From: Bacilli bacterium
Lineage (GTDB): Bacteria > Bacillota_I > Bacilli_A > RF39 > UBA660
Length of the DNA stretch: 64,000 nucleotides
Reading direction: 5' to 3'
Assembly (NCBI GenBank): GCA_017484065.1
Contig: JAFUTX010000013.1
Coordinates: 1 to 64,000, forward strand
The translations under genes were made by a program, and so were the position numbers. Each line of letters begins with the position of its first letter. Position 1 is the first letter of the stretch. The notes beneath the pieces are model-generated. The model saw nothing but the letters and a program-made list of their open reading frames with translations, was not told the origin of the DNA and did no database searches. Shown one piece after another: positions 36,082 to 45,723 of the stretch.

Positions 36082-38454
36082 TTACACCCCTAATTGATAT
36101 GGTTGTGCACTTGTTCCTTGACCGCTCATAATCTTCGTCGTTGACTTTAGATATAGGACTGGGCGAAGACCGAAAGCAAGGGACGTGCTGCCACTGTAGA
36201 CACTGCCACCAGTGTACACATAAGCCACATAGTACGCATTATCAGCACGCGAAGTTATTGTCCATTGGGATATTGAACTATTATATAGCCAATCGCCACT
36301 TCTACAATCTCTCACATAAGTAGCACCCCAATTATATAATTCTTTAGCCATACATGCACTTCTGTTTGTAGTAGTTCCTCCAGCTGTTGCAAATGCATAA
36401 TCACTTGGGTACATAAGAGCTACTACTCCTGTCCAGCTGGTTGGATTACCACTATATACTGCACTACCTCTTTCTATAGTAGAGTACCAAGTATTAGCTG
36501 TTGCGTATAGATAATAATTGCTAGCTGATGAAGTAACAGAATATCCTCCTAAATAGTAAGTAGCTTCTTCTAATAGGTTTCTGCTAGCTTCACTTAAACC
36601 ATTACTACTATAATCAGCATATTGCCAACTATTATTTATATAATTATATGTAGTTGATGTTGTTCTATTTAAATATGCAGTATTTAGTAATGTGTTTACA
36701 CTTGCTGTTTCCCAGTTGTTATTATATGAGATAACTGATGTATCAGTTGATGTTCCACATGAATTATCTCCCGCTAAACGTTTTCTATCCCATGATATAT
36801 CACCTAAACTATCATTTCTTATTATTTTTACTCTAGTAGCTTTATCTCCTGAAGCAGTACCACCATCTACGTTATTCATAACACCTATTATACGCCATAA
36901 TTCACCATTAAATGATACATAGTTTTTAGGATTTCTGCCTACATATCTTAAGTTATTATCGCTTGTTCCATCATATACTAAACTGGTATCACCATTGTTA
37001 TATAAAGATTTTATATATCTAGTTGCATTTCCATTTTTAATTGGAGTCTCTGTTTTAATTTTATATGGATTACTTTTTGTACCGTTGCCATCAGCTACTA
37101 CTACTGAGGACTTCAGATAAAGGACTGGCCGCACGCCAAAACCGTTACCCGTGTCGTTGTAGCTGACACTGCCGCTAGTGCCCACACGAGTCACATAGCT
37201 CGCACCATCAGCACGCGGTGTCATTGTCCATTGATTATAAGAACTATTAAATATCCAACTACCATTAGGGCAAAAATTCTTATTACTATAGTCAACGCCT
37301 TGCGTTGTACTCCAAGATTTTAACCCGATTTTTAAGCAATCAGATAAATCACTACCATATTCAAGTCCATCACTTGAAGCAAGCTTTAATCCAGTTGTTG
37401 AAAAACCATAATCACTCGGATACATCAAACCTATTTTGCCAGTCCATGTAGTTGGATTACCACTATATATATCAGTACCTCGCTCAGCCGTATAAAAGCC
37501 ACTTGCAGTCAAATCTGTTCTATAGCTTCCCAAGTTATAAACTGCATCAGCTATGTAATCTTTGTTATTTAAACTATTATAATAATCCCCATTTAAATAA
37601 GTATTTAATGTGGCTGTTGCCCAATTATTTTTATTGTTAGAAGCCCATTGATAACCGCCTATACTATCAGCTCTAATAATTTTTACTCTACTTTCTTTAT
37701 TACCTGTACCATCATCTATGTTATTCATAACACCTATAATACGCCATAACTCATTATTAAACCAAATATAGTTATTAGGGTCTCTACCAATAAAACGTAG
37801 GTTATTATCTACTGTTTCATCATATCTTAAATTAGTTTTATCTTTTTTAGCTAGTTTAGTTAAATAAGTAGTAAATAATTCTTTATTAGTTGCAACACCA
37901 TATACCGTTACTTTACTATTATATAGTTTACCTTGTTCACTATTAGGAGCACTATTATTTAGCCACAATTTAAGTTCATAGTTTTTACTTTCTCCTGCTG
38001 CTAAATACTCAGTAGATAATATTCTAGTATCATAAGCTTCACCTGATTCTAAGTTAGAATCACCTTCTGGAAAGAATCCTACTATATCTTTGTCTATTAA
38101 AGCATCATCTGAATATAAAGCTACTTTAATATGATTAATATCCGCTCTATTTTCACTTGCTATTTCACTTAAGCTTTCTAAATTAATATTATATCTAACT
38201 GTACTAGTACAATCATTATGAATAGTGAATTTATAACCAGACTTATTTATACCAACATCATCAGGAGTTGGTACTTCATTAGCAAGTACTATATCATCAC
38301 TTTCATTTTCTATAGCTAAGTTAATACATGCTGCTGCTACTTCATCTTGTTCATCTATATTCTTATTTACTTGCCATAAAGCATAAGTAGTTCCTAATAC
38401 TCCTAATATAAGTATTGCTACTAAACAAATTATTATTTTTTTACGATTATTCAT
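36082..38454 (-). CDS. SipW/TasA-type surface protein with two C-terminal domains and two GC-rich variable loops (likely DGR target)
   Basis: The 790-residue protein has an anchor (KIIICLVAILILGVLGTTYA then LWQVN), a TasA-like domain to about residue 195, then the shared display domain twice. The first runs from LRFIGRDPNNYIWFNNELWR to GVRPVLYLKSSVVV, the second from LRYVGRNPKNYVSFNGELWR to GLRPVLYLKSTTKI. Each ends in a GC-rich loop: QWTMTPRADGASYVTRVGTS in the first and QWTITSRADNAYYVAYVYTG in the second. A tandem domain with two variable loops is unusual. Polyvalent display on the cell surface is inferred. Confidence 0.78.
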   Translation of the reverse strand: MNNRKKIIICLVAILILGVLGTTYALWQVNKNIDEQDEVAAACINLAIENESDDIVLANEVPTPDDVGINKSGYKFTIHNDCTSTVRYNINLESLSEIASENRADINHIKVALYSDDALIDKDIVGFFPEGDSNLESGEAYDTRILSTEYLAAGESKNYELKLWLNNSAPNSEQGKLYNSKVTVYGVATNKELFTTYLTKLAKKDKTNLRYDETVDNNLRFIGRDPNNYIWFNNELWRIIGVMNNIDDGTGNKESRVKIIRADSIGGYQWASNNKNNWATATLNTYLNGDYYNSLNNKDYIADAVYNLGSYRTDLTASGFYTAERGTDIYSGNPTTWTGKIGLMYPSDYGFSTTGLKLASSDGLEYGSDLSDCLKIGLKSWSTTQGVDYSNKNFCPNGSWIFNSSYNQWTMTPRADGASYVTRVGTSGSVSYNDTGNGFGVRPVLYLKSSVVVADGNGTKSNPYKIKTETPIKNGNATRYIKSLYNNGDTSLVYDGTSDNNLRYVGRNPKNYVSFNGELWRIIGVMNNVDGGTASGDKATRVKIIRNDSLGDISWDRKRLAGDNSCGTSTDTSVISYNNNWETASVNTLLNTAYLNRTTSTTYNYINNSWQYADYSSNGLSEASRNLLEEATYYLGGYSVTSSASNYYLYATANTWYSTIERGSAVYSGNPTSWTGVVALMYPSDYAFATAGGTTTNRSACMAKELYNWGATYVRDCRSGDWLYNSSISQWTITSRADNAYYVAYVYTGGSVYSGSTSLAFGLRPVLYLKSTTKIMSGQGTSAQPYQLGV
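36141..36267 (-). other. Candidate DGR variable region B
   Basis: On the coding strand it lies between CAATGGACAATAACT and CGCCCAGTCCTATATCTAAAG. Compared codon by codon with region C (both 32 codons), fixed residues are R, A, D, A, Y, V, V, T, G, S, V, T, F, G, R, P. The changed codons are pairs such as AAT/GGT, TAC/AGC, GCT/ACT, TAT/CGT, TAC/GGC, GGC/AAC and AGC/GAC. Most keep the third base and differ in the first two, the signature of mutated AAY codons. Confidence 0.72.
37107..37233 (-). other. Candidate DGR variable region C (internal)
   Basis: This is the end of the first display domain of the same protein. I count 59 G or C in the 96 bases from CCGCGT to CCAGTC (about 61%), against well under 35% in flanking coding sequence. 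It aligns without gaps to region B. Because the reading continues into a second domain, this would be a variable region located inside a gene rather than at its 3' end. Confidence 0.72.
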
Positions 38455-38548
38455 ATCTGAGCGCTCCTACTATTATTTACTTCTATCCTAAATTAATTAT
38501 AAAATATTTTTATTTGTAATACAAGTATATAATTTAAATAAATGTAAA

Positions 38549-38583
38549 GAAAAAAAGTAATAGTTTTACTCATCTATTACTTT
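38549..38583 (-). terminator. Terminator of the polysaccharide operon
   Basis: AAAGTAATAG at 38554-38563 pairs with CTATTACTTT at 38574-38583, followed on the minus strand by T-rich sequence. It ends the run of genes from 49056 down to 38566. Confidence 0.8.
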
Positions 38584-40914
38584 ATACCAATCTTTCATTA
38601 TTTTATCTTTAGTATACTCATTACTTCTTTCTAATGATTTTTGATGATAATGATTATATAGCTTTTTATCAGTAGTTAAATTAATAAGATGCTCTGCTAA
38701 TAATCTTTCATTATCAGTAATATCATTAATATTATGTTCATTTATAAAACTTGGGATTAATATACCATATTCACTATCTATTATTTCACCAGAGCCACCT
38801 GGAGCATCAGTAGCAATAACTGGCGTACCACAAAACATTGCTTCAATCAAAGCATTAGGAAATCCTTCATAATCACTAGCTAAAACAAAAGCTTTAGCTT
38901 TATTTAGATATTTATATGGGTTAGTTGTAAATCCACCAAATGTAACATATTTTTCTAATCTTTTTTGCTTTACTAATTCTTTTAAATTATCTAATTCTTT
39001 ACCTTTACCTAATATAAGTAAATGAGCATTTTTATTCTTCTTAATTACTAAAGACATAGCTTTAATAACATGATTATGTCCTTTATGAGGAACTAATCTT
39101 GCTACTGCTACTATTAAATCTTTTTTTAATAGCTCTTTATCAAAAGGTTCTTTTGTTTTTTCTTCAATAACTTTTGGGTCACAAAAATTAGTAATTACTC
39201 TTATCTTTTTAGGATTAGCATGATAATTAACTATTTGATCATCTTTAACACTATTACTACAACATACTATAGTATTACATAATCTAATAGATATTTTATG
39301 TAATCTAGTAGGTATTTCTCCTTCTTGTTTAGTAGATAAATGATTTCTAATAGATATAATAGTTTTATCTTTATATTTAGTAATCACATTATAAAAGTTA
39401 AATACAGTAGTATAACTAATAGATACATCAATATCATACTTTTTCTTTATTTTTCTTAATTTTCTAATCCCTTTATAGCGATGTTTTCTACTACCCAATT
39501 CATTTATTTCAATTATTGGTACATCACTTTCATAATCTTGATTTTCTTTACTAACTACTACTAAATAGACATTATGTTTTTTCTTTAATTCGTTAGCTAA
39601 CTTAATAATTGAATGTTCTGCTCCTCCATTAGTTAAATATCCAATTAATAGTAATATATTCTTCTTTTCTTTTCTATTGTTATTATCATTTAAAAACCCT
39701 AGTATTATCCAATAAATTGGAGCGACTAAAATAACACTTATATTAAAGAATGCTTGAATTAAATAAGTTATAAATGCTAGATATATGCCATAATGATGAC
39801 TATTTACAATATTTCTATTCTTTCTAATAGTTAATCTAATTAATAATAGATATGTTATTAAAGCAAATATACCTTCAGTAATAAATATTTGTAAATATTC
39901 ATTATGAGCTTTATCAAAACATTCATATTCATCATTAATTAAATAACAGATATAAGAACCATTATTAATAAAAGAAAAATTATCTATACCAATACCTGTA
40001 AGGATATTAGCTTGTTTTAGACTATGTTCCCATACATATACTCTACCATTGCCTAAACTTTCAATTTTCTCTTTGCTATTTATATTAGTTAAACTAGTAA
40101 TATCTTTTTTTATAGTATAGGTAATTCTATTATTAACAAAGGTATTAAATATTAAAATAATAACTATAAATATTACAGAACTAGCTAATACTTTTTTATA
40201 ATTATTCTTATTTATTCTTTTAATAAATGTATAAATTAATAATAAGATAAATGCTAATAAACAACTTTGAGTATTACCTATAACTAGGCCATACCCAAAA
40301 ATAAATGTATATATTAAATACTTTATTTTTTCTTTTTTATTTAATAGCAAATTACCAAAAGAATATGATAAACACATTAAGATATAAGTTGAATAAAAAT
40401 TAGGATTAGCAAATGTCCCACTAGCAAATTTATAGTGAGCACTCCAATTGTAACTACGATCATACCCAAATATATTCTCTATTCTTAATATTTGAATTGT
40501 ACCAAGTATTATTTGATAGAATCCAAAGAATAATACTAATGATAATATTTTATGTTGTTTATCTTTATCTAAAGTAGTTGATAGTAAGTATATTGAATAA
40601 TAGGATAATAACATTAATAAACCTTCGAATCTACCATTAGAACCTATTAATGCTACTGTTTTGTTATAAGCAAATACATATGATATAAGAGCAAATAATG
40701 ATAAAAGAATAATTAATATATAATTAGATTTATTCTTATATATTATCTTATTTAAGATATATAGTATTAATGAAATAATACCAAATGTTATTATGCCTAT
40801 AGAAATATATAAACTACTAAAATCAAATATGCATTTTAAAGTAGAAGATACATTAAAAAATATAATTAATAATACTAAAAGGTAAAAAGAAGTTGGTTTA
40901 ATTATTTTTTTCAT
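38566..40914 (-). CDS. Fusion of an O-antigen polymerase/ligase-like membrane protein and a GT4-type glycosyltransferase
   Basis: In this 782-residue protein residues 1-410 form about ten membrane segments and match the protein at 19849-21123 (RVYVWEHSLKQ, GIGIDNFSFINNG, CFDKAHNEYLQIFITEG). From about 418 a GT-B glycosyltransferase follows (LIGYLTNGGAEHSIIKLANE, LILGKGKELDNLKEL, ASDYEGFPNALIEAMFCGTP). The two activities are normally on separate chains. No stop or shift lies at the joint, and the linker is charged (NNNRKEKKN). It overlaps the upstream gene by 4 bases (ATGA) and is the last gene of the operon. It probably couples chain growth with polymerisation or transfer. Confidence 0.8.
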   Translation of the reverse strand: MKKIIKPTSFYLLVLLIIFFNVSSTLKCIFDFSSLYISIGIITFGIISLILYILNKIIYKNKSNYILIILLSLFALISYVFAYNKTVALIGSNGRFEGLLMLLSYYSIYLLSTTLDKDKQHKILSLVLFFGFYQIILGTIQILRIENIFGYDRSYNWSAHYKFASGTFANPNFYSTYILMCLSYSFGNLLLNKKEKIKYLIYTFIFGYGLVIGNTQSCLLAFILLLIYTFIKRINKNNYKKVLASSVIFIVIILIFNTFVNNRITYTIKKDITSLTNINSKEKIESLGNGRVYVWEHSLKQANILTGIGIDNFSFINNGSYICYLINDEYECFDKAHNEYLQIFITEGIFALITYLLLIRLTIRKNRNIVNSHHYGIYLAFITYLIQAFFNISVILVAPIYWIILGFLNDNNNRKEKKNILLLIGYLTNGGAEHSIIKLANELKKKHNVYLVVVSKENQDYESDVPIIEINELGSRKHRYKGIRKLRKIKKKYDIDVSISYTTVFNFYNVITKYKDKTIISIRNHLSTKQEGEIPTRLHKISIRLCNTIVCCSNSVKDDQIVNYHANPKKIRVITNFCDPKVIEEKTKEPFDKELLKKDLIVAVARLVPHKGHNHVIKAMSLVIKKNKNAHLLILGKGKELDNLKELVKQKRLEKYVTFGGFTTNPYKYLNKAKAFVLASDYEGFPNALIEAMFCGTPVIATDAPGGSGEIIDSEYGILIPSFINEHNINDITDNERLLAEHLINLTTDKKLYNHYHQKSLERSNEYTKDKIMKDWYKVIDE

Positions 40915-42521
40915 TTAAACACTCCTTTATACCAATTTTGAAAGACATAATAATTCCATATAACTAGGGCTTTATTATAATTTGGTTCTTGTTCAAAATC
41001 ATTAAACAAACTAATTAATTCATCATAGATAAATAATCCTTGTTTATCTATAAATTCTTTAGTACTTAGTTTTCTAGCTTCACTAACAAATACATCTTTG
41101 CACCAAATATTAGTTGGTATTCCAAATCCTTTCTTTTTGTATTCTGAAAAATATTTTTCAGGAATATTATTATATAATATTTTATTAAATATATATTTAC
41201 CTTTGTTATTACGATGCATTTTATTAATATTTATTTCAAATGTCTTTTTTAATATATCGATATCAAAATAAGGAGTATAATTTTTTATTCCATAATAATT
41301 AGCTAACGAAGTTGTTTTTACTTTAAATTTTTCAGTAACAGTATTTAGTAAATCAAAAAGAATTATATTCCTAACTTTACTATCTACTTTTTTTACTTTT
41401 TTACATTTACCTCTTACCCCTACTATTTTGTCAGAAAAATTAAATCTAGCTAAAATATTAACTTGCGCATATTCACTATAATTATGATATACTCTTTTTT
41501 TACATCTAATATTAACCAGTTTTTTAGATATTTGTTTAAAATGATTTATACCATAAATATTATACATACTAGAATTAGCAAACATGGCATCACAACTATC
41601 ACCAGTAATAATAAAATCATTTTTATCTTTTATATGACTAAATAGATAAGTACTTGGTAATATTGATGGATCAGCAAATGGTTCATCATAAACCTCTCTT
41701 ATGATATTCATAAGTCCTACTAAATCTTTCTTCTTTACTTCATAACTTTTATTACTTACCCCAATATATTTAGCTATTCTTTTAGAATATACAGATTCTT
41801 TATTCCCATCTTCAAAGTTAGCAGTATAAGTATTTACATTATTATATAAATCTTTTGATAATTTAGTAAGAAGAGAAGAATCGGTACCACTACTTAAAAA
41901 TACCCCAATATTACTATTTTTATTACCTATCTTCTTTAAAGAATTAGTAAAAAGATTAGTAAATTCTTCTATTAAAGTATCATCATCAGTATTTAACTTT
42001 TTATTATTTTCTTTAAAAAACTTATATAAATCAAAATAAATATTTTCTTCTAAATTGTTATTAGAATACTTAATATATGAACCTTTCTTTACTTTAAAAG
42101 TATTTTTAAATATGGTATATGGTTCATAAATATATGTATATCCTAAAAAGTTACTTAATACTTGTTTATCTATCTCCTTTGTAAAGTTCTTGCTATTAAT
42201 TATTTGCCTTAATGATGTAGAGAATATTAATTCATTATCATTATAATAATAATATAAGAAAGTTGTACCAAGTTTATCTTTAATTAAATATAATTCATCT
42301 TTATCTTTATCATATATAACTATAGCAAAATTACCATCCAATTCTTTAATAAACTCTATTCCTTTAGTAATATAAGAATCTCTAATATATTCTTCTATAT
42401 TACTATTTACATTAAATATAGTACCTTTAATATATACAAATAGATTATTATAATTTACTTTTCTATTATTAACTTTAATTATTTTATTATTTAAATTAAA
42501 ATTACCTAGTATATCTTTCAT
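40911..42521 (-). CDS. Asparagine-synthetase-like amidotransferase without the N-terminal Cys
   Basis: The 536-residue protein has an N-terminal Ntn-hydrolase-like domain (FIKELDGNFAIVIYDKDKD, KLGTTFLYYYY) but starts MKDILGNFNLNN, so the catalytic Cys2 of asparagine synthetase (MCGI) is missing. The C-terminal synthetase domain has the PP-loop IGVFLSSGTDSSLLTKL and DEPFADPSILPSTYLF. It should adenylate a carboxylate but cannot obtain ammonia from glutamine by the usual route. It resembles the glutaminase-dead members that join amines to acids, such as beta-lactam synthetase. It is paired with a paralogue, probably acting on a cell-surface glycan. Confidence 0.75.
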   Translation of the reverse strand: MKDILGNFNLNNKIIKVNNRKVNYNNLFVYIKGTIFNVNSNIEEYIRDSYITKGIEFIKELDGNFAIVIYDKDKDELYLIKDKLGTTFLYYYYNDNELIFSTSLRQIINSKNFTKEIDKQVLSNFLGYTYIYEPYTIFKNTFKVKKGSYIKYSNNNLEENIYFDLYKFFKENNKKLNTDDDTLIEEFTNLFTNSLKKIGNKNSNIGVFLSSGTDSSLLTKLSKDLYNNVNTYTANFEDGNKESVYSKRIAKYIGVSNKSYEVKKKDLVGLMNIIREVYDEPFADPSILPSTYLFSHIKDKNDFIITGDSCDAMFANSSMYNIYGINHFKQISKKLVNIRCKKRVYHNYSEYAQVNILARFNFSDKIVGVRGKCKKVKKVDSKVRNIILFDLLNTVTEKFKVKTTSLANYYGIKNYTPYFDIDILKKTFEININKMHRNNKGKYIFNKILYNNIPEKYFSEYKKKGFGIPTNIWCKDVFVSEARKLSTKEFIDKQGLFIYDELISLFNDFEQEPNYNKALVIWNYYVFQNWYKGVFK

Positions 42522-42529
42522 TTCATCAC

Positions 42530-44080
42530 CTACAACATATACTTACTATACCATAATTGAAAAATATAGTAAGAAAATAAAATATATAATTCATTATTAT
42601 TTAATAAGTCATTCTTTAAATTATTTATATATGTATTTACTATATCATATTTAAATATATTTTGTTTTTCTAAGAACTCTTTAGTAGAAAGTTTTTCAAT
42701 ATCACTTAAAAATATATCGTTTAACCACTCTTTTAAAGGAATACCAAATCCTTTTTTAGTCGCATCAAATTCTTCTTTATCTATATACTTATATAATACA
42801 TTTTTAATGATATATTTCTTTTCTTTTTTATAATATTTATATTTTTGATTAATTTTTAAAGAATAATCTAATACATTTATATCACAAAATGGATGAGCTA
42901 TATTATTATCATAATACATAGCTGGCAAGCTAACTTTAGGTAGTAATCTATTAGATAAAAAACACTTAATATCATATAACATATAACATAAACGTTTATT
43001 ATATTTTAAATGACGATATTTATCATAATATTCCGGTTCAATTCCCATAAATTGTTTAACATAATATAACTTAGGATTATAAGGCGTATAGGTTTTATCC
43101 TTCTTTAGTAAGCGATACATAAAGCTAAAATATTTATGATGATATAAATTAGAACCGCAAAACATCTGGTCTGAGCCATCCCCACTTAAAATGATATCAC
43201 TATCATTAACTTTAGAATTTAAAAATGTCATCGGAATAATTGAATAATCTGATAGAGGTTCACTATATATATCAACTATCTTTTCTACTACATTTTTAAC
43301 ATCTTCTTTTGTAAAATAAAATGTATGATGATTAGTATTTAAATATTTACTAAATTTTTCCGCATGAGTAGATTCATCTTTACTACTATCTTTGTATCCT
43401 ATTGTATAAGTATTTACAATTTGGTCATCCAATTTGTATTTCATAACTATGCTAGTAATTAATGTTGAATCTACTCCACTAGAGAAGTATATTCCTATGT
43501 TTTTTTTACCTTTTATTCTTAGTTTAGTAGCATCTATTAAACTATCCTCTACTACTTTTTCACATTCATTATAATCTCTTGTAGTATTTTTATTATTTTT
43601 AAATTCTTCTATTAAATCGTAATACCTATAACTCTTATTATTAACTAAATAACAACCACTTTCTATTTTTTTTACTTCATTAAAAATAGTTAATGGTTCA
43701 TTTATATAATTATAGTTTAAATAATTAGCTACTGTTTGTTTATTAATAGTTAATTTATCTTTATAATTATTAATAAAATAATTTAAAGAATTAGATACAA
43801 TTAATTTATTGTCTATATTCGAATAATATAATAATTTAGATCCTAATCTATCTCTAACACATATTAACTTATTCTTATATACCATGATAATAAAATATTC
43901 GCCATTCAATTTATCAAATAATGATGTTCCATATTTTTCATATAAATTAATTAAATCATCTTTATTATAATTATAAATATTACCATAGCAATAACAATAA
44001 TTATCTTTATATTTAACTAACTTTTTATTAATATATACATTTATATTCTTTTTATCTTTAATAGCTGTTATATCAATCAT
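42530..44080 (-). CDS. Asparagine-synthetase-like amidotransferase without the N-terminal Cys, second copy
   Basis: The 516-residue paralogue of the downstream gene has the N-terminus MIDITAIKDKKNINVYINKK, again with no Cys2. The Ntn-like part has FDKLNGEYFIIMVYKNK and DRLGSKLLYYS; the synthetase part has IGIYFSSGVDSTLITSIVMK, SEPLSDYSIIPMTFL and ILSGDGSDQMFCGSN. The two proteins are clearly related but diverged, so they may act on different substrates or as a heteromer. The gene lies 2 bases from the ABC transporter gene and 8 bases from its paralogue. Confidence 0.75.
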   Translation of the reverse strand: MIDITAIKDKKNINVYINKKLVKYKDNYCYCYGNIYNYNKDDLINLYEKYGTSLFDKLNGEYFIIMVYKNKLICVRDRLGSKLLYYSNIDNKLIVSNSLNYFINNYKDKLTINKQTVANYLNYNYINEPLTIFNEVKKIESGCYLVNNKSYRYYDLIEEFKNNKNTTRDYNECEKVVEDSLIDATKLRIKGKKNIGIYFSSGVDSTLITSIVMKYKLDDQIVNTYTIGYKDSSKDESTHAEKFSKYLNTNHHTFYFTKEDVKNVVEKIVDIYSEPLSDYSIIPMTFLNSKVNDSDIILSGDGSDQMFCGSNLYHHKYFSFMYRLLKKDKTYTPYNPKLYYVKQFMGIEPEYYDKYRHLKYNKRLCYMLYDIKCFLSNRLLPKVSLPAMYYDNNIAHPFCDINVLDYSLKINQKYKYYKKEKKYIIKNVLYKYIDKEEFDATKKGFGIPLKEWLNDIFLSDIEKLSTKEFLEKQNIFKYDIVNTYINNLKNDLLNNNELYILFSYYIFQLWYSKYML

Positions 44081-44082
44081 TA

Positions 44083-45723
44083 TTATACCTCTTTTATTTT
44101 ATGATTAGCTATAGTATATATATGATCAGCATTTTTGGTTAAATCCATATCATGTGTAATCATTATAATTGTATAATCCTTTTTTAAAGTATTAATTAAA
44201 TCAATTATTATTTGTTTATTATACTGATCAATATTATTTGTTATTTCATCAAATAATATAACCTTAGTATCAGAAAGTAATACTCTAGCTATAGCAAGTC
44301 TTTGCTTTTCTCCTCCACTTAGTAATCTACCATCTGTTCCAACAATAGTATCATAACCATCTTCTAATGATTCAATCTTTTCTTTTAACCCTACTAATTC
44401 ACATACTTTTTTAATCTTTTCAAAATCTTCATTTATTATGCTTAAGTTTTCTTTAATACTCATATTAAAAACATATGGTTGTTGTGTAACTAATGAAATA
44501 TTAGTTCTAATACTTTCTTCTGATAAAGTATTAATATCTATATTATCGAGTAATATTTTACCTTTATTCGGTGTATACATTTTAGTAATTAAGTTAAATA
44601 TAGTAGTTTTACCTGTTCCATTGGGACCAGTAATAATATTAAATGTATTAGGTTTTATTTTAAAAGAAATATCTTTTAATAAAATTTCATCGTTATAACC
44701 AAAAGATATATTTTTAAATTCAATGTTCCCTTTATAATTATTTAATGATTTTACCCCAAATTCTTCACTATTAGTTTCTAATATACTAAATATTCGATCA
44801 CAGGAAATATTAAAATATGATAAATACTTAATTAAAGAAGACAACTTATTAGAAAAATTAAATACTGTACTTTTATACATAAATATTATAATAAATTTAG
44901 ATTTTTCCATTAAACCAGCTTTTATTAAAAAGATACTTATTATTATCATTAAGCCATAAAATACCGATTCTAAGAAATGACATATTTTATCTCCTACTTC
45001 TAAATAATAATTACTTTTAAATTCATATGTTTCTTCCTCAGTAAAATTATTAACATTTTTATTTTCAAAGTTACTCTTTAATTTTAAAACTTTAACATCT
45101 TTTGCTCCTCTAATAATTTCACCCATAAAAGCAGCATTTTGATCTTTTATTTCAATATTTTTAGTTAAATATACATTACTCTTTTTAATAAAATGATATC
45201 TTATAAATACTATTATAGTATTAGCTATAATATAATAAATACCAATTATATAATTTAAATATAATATATATACTAATGTAATTATATTACTAATAGCTGC
45301 AAGTAAACTATCTTTAGTATTATTTAAAAAAGAAACTATATTCTTACTATCTTTATTTAATTTACCAAGTAGTGCTCCTTTAGTATTTTTATCAAAATAA
45401 GACATGTTTAAATTAAGTATCTTTTTTAATACTTTATGTTTTATATTTAATGTTACATTTTTCTTCAAGTTTAAAAACATTTTACTTGATTTTAAATTTA
45501 ATACTGTATTTAATATTTGAAGGAAACCTCCAACTAGTGCAATTATTAAAGTTACCTTAAAACTAGATGATAATATTTTATTAATTAAATTACCATTTAC
45601 ACTTGGTATTACATTAATAAGTATATTTATTACAACCCCCATCATAAATATTAGTATTATATCTTTCCAACAATTATCAAAAAAGTATTTTGTTTTTCTT
45701 AAATTAGTTATTGTTTTCTTCAT
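44083..45723 (-). CDS. ABC exporter, membrane and ATPase domains fused
   Basis: The 546-residue half-transporter has about six membrane segments in residues 15-290 and an ATPase domain from about 330. Motifs are Walker A ITGPNGTGKTTIFNLI, signature LLSGGEKQRLAIARVLL and Walker B VILFDEITNNID. It probably works as a homodimer of the lipid-linked glycan or peptide exporter type. It overlaps the upstream glycosyltransferase by 20 bases. Its place among glycan genes favours export or flipping of a glycan; a peptide cargo cannot be excluded. Confidence 0.85.
   Translation of the reverse strand: MKKTITNLRKTKYFFDNCWKDIILIFMMGVVINILINVIPSVNGNLINKILSSSFKVTLIIALVGGFLQILNTVLNLKSSKMFLNLKKNVTLNIKHKVLKKILNLNMSYFDKNTKGALLGKLNKDSKNIVSFLNNTKDSLLAAISNIITLVYILYLNYIIGIYYIIANTIIVFIRYHFIKKSNVYLTKNIEIKDQNAAFMGEIIRGAKDVKVLKLKSNFENKNVNNFTEEETYEFKSNYYLEVGDKICHFLESVFYGLMIIISIFLIKAGLMEKSKFIIIFMYKSTVFNFSNKLSSLIKYLSYFNISCDRIFSILETNSEEFGVKSLNNYKGNIEFKNISFGYNDEILLKDISFKIKPNTFNIITGPNGTGKTTIFNLITKMYTPNKGKILLDNIDINTLSEESIRTNISLVTQQPYVFNMSIKENLSIINEDFEKIKKVCELVGLKEKIESLEDGYDTIVGTDGRLLSGGEKQRLAIARVLLSDTKVILFDEITNNIDQYNKQIIIDLINTLKKDYTIIMITHDMDLTKNADHIYTIANHKIKEV

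Noticed and set aside
36141-36323. Plus-strand reading frame across variable region B
   Set aside because: It is the antisense of a well-supported minus-strand gene. The GC-rich loop lacks stops on both strands, and no ribosome binding site or known motif is seen.
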